In this document: piece after piece, positions 39,601 to 49,606 of the stretch | Position numbering within the stretch: position 1 is the first letter of the stretch | How the letters are laid out: each line of letters starts with the position of its first letter | DNA from: Acanthaster planci | Taxonomy: Eukaryota > Echinodermata > Asteroidea > Valvatida > Acanthasteridae | Direction of reading: 5' to 3' | DNA: 64,000 nucleotides | NCBI RefSeq assembly: GCF_001949145.1 | Contig: NW_019091501.1 | Span: 60,001 to 124,000, forward strand | Made by a program: the position numbers and the translations under genes | The notes under the pieces: model-generated | Database searches by the model: none | The model's input: the letters and a program-made list of their open reading frames with translations, nothing else | What the model was told of the DNA's origin: nothing

Positions 39601-40535
39601 TACGACATCCTCTCCATCCCGTCTATGGAGGAGGCCGCGGTTATGCGGATATCCTTCGCGCCAGACAGACCTAGCCATATCCCTGACGTCCCAAACGGTG
39701 GAACAGCCTGGAGTGGAGACTCTACCGAATTCGTACCGGAACCCCCACTTTCCATGTTTAAGGTAAAATAGGAGCTATAATGTCTAAACATGGTAACATA
39801 ATGTTTTGCTGTAATTTATTAATTTGCTGCTTTTTATGACAAATCTGCGATTTTAAACAAAGACTTTCAAATGATTTTCCGATTTATTTTTTTATTTCAA
39901 AAACAACCCTTGTAATATAGGGTTTGGCCATCATCACAACAGTAATGTCCCTTTTTTTTCAGAGGGACCGTGGCCCACCGTTCAGAGCATGTCCGGTAAA
40001 GAATGAATGGGTTCACATACAGACAGCAACAGATATTTACAATGAAGAAGTAAGTACAGATGGACTGCCCTCAAATTATGGCTACATTTGAAATTCAGAT
40101 AGAACTAATTATTCACATGAAAGATTCACATGAAATCATCTTACTGGGGTACCACCTATAGATAATGCAATTATAGTATAGAGAAGCAGGTCAAAGGCTC
40201 TGGTTCAATCTGAACTGAAAATTTACATACGAGGTTTTTTGATTTCATGATGAAACCAAATTGTCAAGGCCCAAAGATAATTTTGTGTCGAATGCTCTTC
40301 AAATTTGCAGGTGGAAGTTAGCCAACTCCAGTGGTTTTGGCACACTACCTGTCGGCACGAGAACCAGTCTTGCTACGGGTTCTCCCCATCAGAAGAGGGA
40401 GCCACTACAGAGTGTCGGGAAACCAACTCATGGGTGATGGCCTGGGCGAGAGAGCTAGAAGAAACAGACTATTCTTGGCGGCACATTGCCATCCCAACCT
40501 GCTGTACCTGTGCAGTCATTCAGCCTCAATTTTAA
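36643..40535 (+). CDS. neurotrophin/Spätzle-like secreted cystine-knot ligand, gene 3
   Basis: Five exons: 36643-36751, 38944-38996, 39538-39762, 39963-40049 and 40311-40535, all phases consistent, 232 residues. In-frame ATGs lie at 36643 (G at -3), 36649 and 36685; the first was chosen by scanning rules, but 36685 gives a more usual signal peptide (core VSAVVFLLIAVIL). The pro-region carries IPSMEEAAVMRISF, closely matching gene 2. It ends at a basic site, FKRDR, made at the exon 3/4 junction; there is no perfect RxxR, so processing is likely at the KR pair. Cysteines are at 139, 172, 179, 193, 222, 223 and 225, with spacings nearly identical to gene 2 (33, 7, 14, 29). WVHIQTATDIYNEEVEV and QWFWHTTC closely resemble the neurotrophin core (TATDI, QYFFETKC), and WRHIAIPTCCTC forms the end. 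There is a sequon NQS at 176. Unlike gene 2, the knot domain is split by an intron after NEE. Probably a tandem duplicate of gene 2. Confidence 0.87.
37043..37272. repeat. MITE-like element with ACACTGCA inverted ends
   Basis: Starts ACACTGCACAAAC and ends …GTTTTTGCAGTGT, with GTGTTAAA/TTTAACAC motifs repeated inside. It is 230 bp, noncoding, and lies in intron 1 of gene 3. Related in style to the element at 15510-15830. Confidence 0.6.
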
Positions 40536-40828
40536 ATGCCTACCAATGGCAACATCTTTCAAGTTAGATTATGTTTAATGAGATCATAAATCCTCATTCT
40601 GTGAATTACCGCCCAGACGTCTAACTCGGCCAGTGGTATGACTATTTAAATGCTAAAAATCGGATTGTGCTAGATGAAACTGCAAAAGTCAACGCGAATT
40701 CTTGGCATTAGAGCAAATTTCTGCTTTTAGAATTTGCAAAGTGGCAGACCTTTATATATACGGAGAATTTTGCCCAGAACGCTTCGTCACAGAACGTATA
40801 ATAATACATATTTTATATAAATTGGAAG

Positions 40829-40863
40829 AATAAAAAAATAATCATACAGTAATTCTAAATAAA
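40829..40863 (+). promoter_or_regulatory. probable polyadenylation signals of gene 3
   Basis: AATAAA occurs at 40829-40834 and again at 40858-40863, about 300-330 bp after the stop codon. Either would give a 3' UTR of ordinary length. Confidence 0.45.
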
Positions 40864-43800
40864 CGATATAAACGATTCTGATAGAAAACAGTACCGTATG
40901 GCAAGCACGTGTACTACTCAACCTGTTCATATCAGTACGCACTGACTGTGCAAAGAAAATGGTGAACAATATAATTTTTCAGCACTGAGTAAATGTAATT
41001 TAATTCAGTTAGTGTTTGTGGTTTTGGTAAGTGTATTCTTATGGTTTAACAATTATTTTTTCTGCTTTGTCTCAACACAGAACTTAGCCCTTGGGCAAAT
41101 GACTGAATAGTAACTGTAGAAGTACACTAGAATACAACTCATGCAAATGGTGTAGATATCTTTTCCAAATAACCTCAAGGTATTGGAAATTGTAAGTCAT
41201 GACCAATGCTTCAGCGTTTCAACGTAGTGAGCGAAGAGATACGGCAGTGGATGAAAAGGAGGACGGTATAACAGTAATGGCGGAAGACTGCAAATATCAT
41301 GAAGGACTACAAATATCACTTGGAAGTTGGTATGATTTTGCATATGTTGGCAAAGGCAAGTTTGTAAGCACACAAGTAGTCCAGTCTTAAGTAACCCTCG
41401 CAACGGTATTCCACTGTTAAAGTCCTTTCACATTTTCTTCTTGATAGTTTGTTTTTCATCTTATAGATTAATTAAAAGCCTAGACGAAGGTGATATTTTT
41501 GTTTGCACAGTAGAGTGAGGTTGCATGTGTGTTTGTGGGGTATCACGTGATCGATATTCGACTAATAAAAAAATCGAATTCTAAAACTGTAGTGCAACCA
41601 TCCTCTTTGGTGCATGGAGTCAGGGCGTTGGTTATGTTGGCGGAGGGTGGTAGTGGTGATACTGGCGAATCCAGGGCAACGGAGCCAGGGTCCAAAAAGG
41701 AGCATTTTCTTTTTGAATAATGAGAAGAAAGGCGATTTGGGGATTATTTCACTCCCCTTCGAAAAACGTGTGAAATGCCTCGAAATTTATCTTCGACCAA
41801 AGAAACGCTATATTGGGATACATTAAGAACTTCCAAAATTGTTTGCCTCCAACCCCGAAAAATTCTGTTTGGGATCCGCCTTTGGGTGGTGAGGGTGACG
41901 CACGCGCCATTCAGTGGATGTTGGCGTTTGAGGTGATCAAGGTGAGAGCGAGAGAGGGACGAGAAGCGTCTAGGACCGAGGTGGCAATCACGTTAGGGCA
42001 ACTCGAGTGGATGGTATTGCCAGTGATGGTGATGTACTACGATTAATTGTGTAGATTGTTTGAGGCAGTGGTATCGGCGATATGTGTGGTGTTCACGGTG
42101 CTTGCAATGGTGGTGTAAACGCTACTGTCTAGAAGCAAAGTCTAAATGTTGGTAATAATAAGCAGGAGTGTAACACATGTAATTGCTGTAATTAATACGT
42201 GCCAACATGAGTTGCAGTTTTGGCATCTACGCAATTTTGCCACATTTCCCCAAGCCTTGGAAGCAAGCTTGTGATTCATCAAATACCAAAAATCCATGAA
42301 TGACTGCATTGATATAGATCTATTTCTGAAGAAATCAGGAAGACCTATAGACCCCGAATGACCTAATTACCGATTTAAGCTCAGGTGTGAAATATCAAGT
42401 AAACTGAGATTATACAAAATTGTTTGAAAATTGTCTCAAAAACATGTATTATTTACAATACAGTACGTGTACAGCGATTTCGTTGCAAATATTGAGGACT
42501 ATACGAGGGGTGTTCAAGTCTTGAGGAAAAGGAAGAAACTCTAATAATTGCCAGATCCCTGCACTGGATCCTTACATGTAACGGCAGTAGCATATACTGC
42601 ATGGTATTTTGAAACACGAATCCTTTTCCTCTTTTAACGAGATTTTGAAGCCTTAAAGAGCACAATCTACAGCCATATACCGTCCTGAAGAGGATGGTGC
42701 TGATCCCCAACCCGTAATAATTTTCAGCAAGGTACGCTGACGATTGAAATTCGACAGGCACGAGTTCCCCGCAGACCCCCCCCCACACACACAAACTACA
42801 CTACAGAATGTTGAAAATTAATGAGAGGTAAAAGATAGAAAAATCCTGTTTACAAGGGGGATATCGTGTCTGATTTCACCATGGACACTGAGTGCTCTTT
42901 ATCACTAGTATTTAATCCCACCGCTACCCCTGCCACACACACTGACAAGTCAAAATGACCTTACCACGCCGGTAATACTCTACATGAATTTAGAGATTTG
43001 ACTTAAAGGTCGGTCGTCAGTCTTACTTAAGTCAAGAAACAACAAAGACGAGTACAACCCCCCAGTGACTGGCAATATATGACTATCATTCTGCTCACGT
43101 TGACGTCTGGTGGTAGGCTCTATCTGTATGCAGCATTAACTAAGACAGGGTGACGATAAGGTGACGCTCGCAGTGCAAGTTAAAAGTGAATACCACTTAC
43201 CAAAACTGAAGTGTCACGCCGCTTATCCTTCTGAAATCCATAACCTCCACGCAACAATAAGGTTGTCCTACTTCCGCAAATGAAACATTCTTCCTTCTCC
43301 TGACACACAATCCAGGCGTACACCCCAGCAAGTCTTGTCATGTACGGTCAGAAATCAAGATGGCGACGCTTTGCGGTGTAGGACACTTACCACGCAGCGA
43401 TTGAGCTTCGTAAAACTTACACCAGTCTACCTTTCGCCAACCTTCTCATAATGTCTGTATCCTGTGTGTAGTTTTCTTGTTTTTGTCTGTGACTATAGGC
43501 ACGCAGGATAAAAACTCACCACGAATACTATCTTTTCCAAACTGTTCAATAGTTTCACTGAGTGAACGACACCGCCCAACTTGCAAACGACAGTCCGCTC
43601 ACAACTTATTAATACCAATGCGTGTGCGTCATTTGCATAACAAAGGTATAGTTGAACAAACACTTTATGCCAGGTGTGTCCGTTTCCCGCCAAAATTGTT
43701 CAGTCAGATGATAGACGAAAAGTCGTGTGGTATTTCCGTTAAAGGTAGGTCGTGCACAATCCCCATCTGCAATTTATCAAGTTCTGTTTAGAAAATATAT

Positions 43801-46800
43801 TGCAAGTGTCCGCAAACGTATTTAACAGACCGCTAGTAATTTTTCTGAGGTTGTTAACTTTTGAAATGGTTCAACTTCATTTATTTTTTTTTTTTGAGAT
43901 TAGTGAAATGGTTATTAGCTGTCTGGAAACTTTCCCGAAGCCATCCACAAAATGAAATTGGAATGTTTATAAAAAAAAAACTCATGATCAAAGTAGCCCT
44001 ACTTAGGTACACATGGCATCCTTCATCCTTGTGTTAACATCACAACCTGCGACTCTGCAAGGGGGATCCAGAACCAACTTTTCGGGGGGAGTAAAAATTA
44101 TTATTTGTTTGTGTGTTTGAGGCAAGCTTAAAATTTTGGATGTTTTATCATGTAACCTTTTAGGGCCTATGGGGTTTTGAGGGTTGCGCCTACATTTCCA
44201 TGCCCTTAACACCCTCTGAAGCTAAGGAAAAGAAAATAGATATAAACATTACCTTTCTGTCATAATACTGTTTTCTGAAAAAATGTTCCTTATTTGGGAA
44301 GGGCTAATTAAGGCCCCTATTGCCCTACCCCCCCCACACACAGGATATGTACCCTTGTCACTCGATCCACTTCATCACTGAGGTATCCAAAACGATTTTT
44401 TTTCCACAAGAAGCTCACTTTTGACGTGCTCCAGTATAGTACTCGATTCACCAGTGATTCCCTTTTTTAAGGTCTTGGAATATCACACTGCAAAAAGAGT
44501 GGATTTGCGACTGACGGGTTTTGTTTTAGTAACAAGCGTACCAGTTATTTCTGTCATTTTTTACGAGTGTACAGAGCGTACATTCTTTCCAGACCCCTCC
44601 GCGTTCCCCCTTGAGTGCCAACTGAAATAATTATTCCCATCATTTTATCTTTAAGTGTAATCAAAAAGTGTACACGAACTGCTATTAGCAGCTAACCGCC
44701 TCCCCGCTGCGGTTTGTATGCCGGCCCCAGTGGCAAAATAGATGACCCCTACCTATACAGGTCTCGTTAAACATGGTTGTTTGGATACACAGGCTACTTG
44801 GTTAGGATGTTACTTTGTGTGTAGCATTTCCCAGATAAACTATTGTTATAATGTCAATCTATCTCGGAGTGGTATCGATGACTTTCAAATTCTCCCCTAA
44901 AGAGGAGTTGGTTTTTGAAACTGCTGATGCCAATGACCCATGCCGGTGTGCTATAAGATTTCCACGGAGGTTGAGGCTAGTTTCAAATGACAGGACGGCT
45001 TCTCAACAAGTTAGTTTCATCATATCTATCACACAGTGATTGACACAGGACTGGCGTGGGCACAAAAGCTGACAGGACCGAGTCTTCCCCGATCTTGTTT
45101 CTTGGCCGACCTCCTCCAGTCCCTCGTAAAAATGCCTCGAGGTGAAGGAGACAAAACAGGGGGGGGTGAGAATTCTGAACCACAATGTCTACTGAAGGTC
45201 AAGAACGCCGCAAAAAAGGTATTTCGTATCGTGCTTACTCGTTTCTTGCAAGTGAACTGTGGTATTTTTTGAGGGTCGTCAGCAATAAGACTGCAAAAGC
45301 GGGCATTCTTCTGAAAGAAATTTACTTGACTGTCATGATATCACGAACATTAATTTTGTGGACCTGGAACCTTGTGGTCTGCATCTCGCTCTTGATCATT
45401 CGAATTTCAGATTAATCCGTGAGCTGTTTCCACTTCAAGTGAGATCGACAAGACTGTATTGAAAACAAAATACAGGTTAATCTTGACGGAGATGTAGGTA
45501 TCTCTAAGAATCAAAAACCAACAATAGGCCTACTACAAGGGAAGGCACACAACGCAAAATCTCATTTGGCTGGAGTAGATGTAGTTGAGCTATTTAACCC
45601 AAACAGGCCTCATAATGCAGGGATTTTAATTTCGTTTTCATTCCAAAAATCAGAACAAATGTTCACAGTAAGACTTAAAAGTTAAATTACCGTATGGCTG
45701 GTGGGTTTCCTAAGAGCGCACAGATGTTCAACATTTTATATACTTTTGTCTCTCCTTAGCTTTTGTTGATGTTTAAATACATTTTGTGACACAAAAGACA
45801 ATATCTTGAAATAAAATATCGAGAAAGTAAACGGACAATTTCTAGTTAACTAGAGTCTATTTCACATTAGCTTTGAAAAATAAACTCTGTCGGTCATTGT
45901 AAAAGGCACGTTCTGAAAGAAAATATGATTTTTCAAAAACCCTGCAGGAAGTCCGCTATAGCTCTCCGAAGGCACACCAACTGAGGGAGGGTTTAGGGCA
46001 TTGCCCTGAAGTGGTTTTTTTTCCAAAGAGAGTCAGGGGCAATTATTATATATGTGCGTGGTTAACTGCAACTTAAGTTACATGGTAAATTTCGGGCTTT
46101 ACTTTCCTATTATAAAATCATCCTCCTACCAATTAACTGCCCCCCACCGAAAAAGTATAAACTCGAATCCTTACCTTCAAGTCAAGCGCTCTTCTCAGCA
46201 ACGATGCAATTAGCTGAACACTGTGAACATCTAACAAAAGAAGTACGATGCAATAGCAGTGGACACTATGTTTCTTTTGTTAGATGTTGGTTGTGTTTTG
46301 TTGTGTTATCCTTAAAAGTATGTCCACCCCATTTATAATAATTGTCCCCAACCTTCCTACGAAAAACGGATGCGCAACGGTTCAGATACGCCCATTTAAT
46401 TTATTACCCCTAACCCTCCTAGGAAACAAATTACGCGGCAAGGAAACTAAAGAAATCTCAGTATTGTACTTTCTCCTGTATTTTTAGGCATTTCGATAAT
46501 AAATACAGGAACGTTTAGCACTGCAGTCTTTTGACGCCATTTTTACTAGTATCATACTTTATGTCTACAGCTGAGCGGGGGTGAAGTGGGGGTTGCAATC
46601 CTCAAACGGTCCCCTTATATCTACTACTGACAGGTCTCTGGGACACAGCTGAGATGTATAACAAACAAGTAAGCATTATTCTTGACTAAGAATTTCAATC
46701 AATTTGCTAACCTTTCTTTATTCTGGGAAGTGTAGTTATCATTCCCATGGTGTAAGTGAACAGATGAATATTAAATGTCAACGCACTTTTTTCGGGTGTG

Positions 46801-47126
46801 CTGTGTGGAAACATCAGTGAACTATCAAATGCAAAACATGACGACTGTGAACGATGGGCACTTTTTTGAGAATCTTGAGAGATATTTTCATATAGTTTAG
46901 ATTTACCGTATATTAAAACTTCACAGTCTTACTCTCAACCGTTTCACATTTAACTGGTACACCCAAAACCACAACTTTCGCCGACGTGAATAAAAATGAA
47001 TTGTATACATTTTTAATAATTAGAAACGTCTTCCGGTTTCCGCTCCATATTTCAATTTGCAGTCAGCCCCTATTAGCACAAGGACATTACAAAAACACTA
47101 AAATATGACTGATTTACAGTGCCCCA
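40864..47126. other. intergenic DNA between gene 3 and the 47-kb palindrome
   Basis: No supported gene. It contains a G-rich, GGT/GTG-biased patch (about 41610-42130) resembling the one at 29.4 kb, a CAAGATGGCGACG motif at about 43357 that resembles a YY1 site, and a perfect hairpin (46226-46288). Open frames of 60-113 codons show no motifs or splice context. Confidence 0.5.
46226..46288. repeat. hairpin with 17-bp perfect stem
   Basis: AACATCTAACAAAAGAA (46226-46242), a 29-base loop, then the exact reverse complement (46272-46288). ACGATGCAAT also occurs twice, just before and inside the structure. It may be a MITE relic or a transcribed hairpin. Confidence 0.65.
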
Positions 47127-47372
47127 AGAGTACTGAAGTTTGACGTTATTTGAACCGAAAAGTGAAGTGCAAACGGATGAAGCGCGCGTGTTGGTTCAGG
47201 CACTGGTTCTCGTACTAACGCCTTTTACGGGTACCATGTACGCGTGACGTACGTGACACGCACACTTGTATGTGAAAAGCGATGGTACCCGCACGTGAAC
47301 CAACGCGCGCGCGTACTCCATTCGTTTGTACAGCATCTACTGGTTCTAGATGACGTCGCACTTCGGTACTCT
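47127..47372. repeat. CpG-rich imperfect palindrome
   Basis: The left arm (from GAGTACTGAAG… to GCGCGTGTTGGTTCA) pairs with the right arm (TGAACCAACGCGCGCG… to …CTTCGGTACTC). Each arm is about 100 bp with mismatches. The centre is rich in ACGT and CG dinucleotides, and GGTACC occurs on both sides. It is strikingly CpG-rich against AT-rich surroundings and lies where the repeat texture of the window changes. Confidence 0.65.
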
Positions 47373-49101
47373 ATAGCCTTCTAAATGTTTAAGCACATAT
47401 GCTTATAGGCAAGAAGGAAATCCCACACACAACAGTAGTTTGGCTGATAAGAAGGTCCAATCTGTGCCTAAAAAGCCTTATACAATAAAAATTTTTCCAC
47501 TTGTGTGGTGAAATGAAAAGTGACAGTGAAGGACGGCCGAGCGCGTCTCCATCCCTTACGTATCATTGTCCCTAAGTGTAATACACTCCCACTCCCCCAC
47601 TAATCTTTGACTGAGGTCGAGGTTGAAATTTGGTCATTCTCACTGCAGGTTTCTGAAGTTTCATAACACCCACAGATGTTGTTTTGATCTACACGTACAG
47701 CAAAGGTTTTGAAACAGCTGCCCTTGACGACGGGTTTCATCCCACGATCCGAATTGACGTATTTACACAGATTTGCATAGATTGCCTCTTGAGTTTTCAC
47801 ACATATTGTTAACAAGATTTCTTTTTATTCATCTGAATACCATTTGCTTTAAAATGACAAGCGTCAGTATTACACTCATACAATCCCTGTTGTCTCTAAT
47901 TTGCTTTGATTTTGAAGTTTTATGCTTATGCCACAGCATCACAGTTAAAGAGTTTCCAGAAATATTTCTGCCTCCACCTTCTGTGGTGCACGTACATGTA
48001 TATAAACACAGAATCACAAACAGCCATGCCAAGGTCAAACAGCACATTATAATGATCCCACAAGGAAAATTCCCCTTCCCCACCCACCCCACCCATCATA
48101 CTTTCCACCAATGTTAATTAATTGCATCCACCGTCTCCTATTTAAAATACACATCCCCAACCCTGTCCCCACTGACGGTCACAGTATCCCTATTTTGGTC
48201 CCCAAGTAACATCATACAATATTGCACATCTTCATTCACTGAGTAAGGTTTTGGTCCATGTACATCCAATACAACACTCCCCTTTAAAAACCAGGGATCT
48301 GACAAAGCTACATGGACCTCAATATGTACATGAACCACCACAGTCCTGATTGACAGTGTTAACTGGTTGCCTGAAATTTCTGCCTGGCTCAGTAAACTGA
48401 TACAGCCTATGACAATACAACCCTATAGAACCAGCCTCCACCTGATGTATGTGTCCTGCAAAGGCTGTGTAATTGTGGTGCCACAATGCATTGTGAACTC
48501 CTCCCACTCAAACCCTGCGTAATGCACTTTTAAAACTCAATGCGTTGCGCTATTTTGACGCTAAAAGAAAAGCAGTGCACATCTGGAAAATTTATTGCAA
48601 ATTCAAAGGTGGTGCATTTACACACATGGGTCTCTGTAACATGTTTACTGCATGTCACATCTGCTTGAAGATTAATTTGTTATTACACTTGCACTAATGG
48701 AACACGGAATGATGCAGCATGTCTGTGTCCCGTATACTACTCACCTTCGGCCTTGTGATATACGGTGGGACACAGACACACTCATCATTCCATGTGCAAC
48801 TCGCCCTCATGTGAAAACTAATACATGTAGTATCATCGGCCCAATTCACACTTCCAAACTGATTAGGATTCTTTATATAAGAGATGTATGCATGTTGTTG
48901 CTCTTTTAAAATAACTTGTGATTTACCTGTAGTTCAACACTCTCTATTAACAAGAGCTCACAAAATTTCCTGAGCTTAAAGGAATTGGTGGTTAACTTTT
49001 GTGGCAAGTAACACTTCAAACTCCAATAATAAATATTGAGCTTAATGAATCATTTAAGAAGACTGAACCTTGCATAAAAAACTCTTTCAAGCATAACAGT
49101 G
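47373..49101. other. intergenic DNA downstream of the NXPE gene
   Basis: Contains a minus-strand cysteine-rich open frame (47600-47815, 71 codons, eight cysteines, ending CGCYETSETCSEND…), which could be a lone terminal exon or a relic. Otherwise no supported gene. Several minus-strand open frames between 47.8 and 48.5 kb overlap each other in different frames and look like chance. Confidence 0.4.
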
Positions 49102-49107
49102 TTTATT
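49102..49107 (-). promoter_or_regulatory. possible polyadenylation signal of the NXPE gene
   Basis: AATAAA on the minus strand, 500 bp beyond the stop codon at 49607. A plausible distance, but not unique proof of the 3' end. Confidence 0.3.
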
Positions 49108-49606
49108 TTATAAATAGCATAGATTTGTTAATTAAGATACAATGTAAAAACATAAAGCACCATTGTGATAAATTCACACACAAGAAATTTTTGCAAATAC
49201 AAGTAATTTGCAAAACGCACCACTGCAATGAAACTAAATGGCCATTCTTTTATAAAATTTCAAAAGGAATGAAGTACCACATTAAGTACATGTATCAGTG
49301 GCCAGGCTTTGCAACACTAGACTTCACAAACACTGACCCTTGTTGGTCATTTGCTCAAAATTTGTGGCATATTTTGACCACATCACTGCAGTTTTACAGG
49401 TGATGTCACAGAGTAATCTCTACTCCAATGCCCGGCCATGATACATTGATGCTTGTGCGCTCCACATACGGTATGTTTAACCTCAATAGACTAATTTAAG
49501 CATGTGTGAGCATGTGTGAATACACATGTACAAGTACAGTGGACAAGTACAGATATCATCCGCTACTGCATACAGATATAGCACTACCTTTTCTACAACA
49601 ACCACT

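Noticed and set aside
43350-43375. YY1-like AAGATGGCGAC promoter motif
   Set aside because: Single motif with no associated open frame, exon or CpG island; insufficient to call a promoter.
48999-49403. 134-codon plus-strand frame opposite the 3' end of the NXPE gene
   Set aside because: Very AT-rich, no recognisable domain; likely chance in a 3' UTR.
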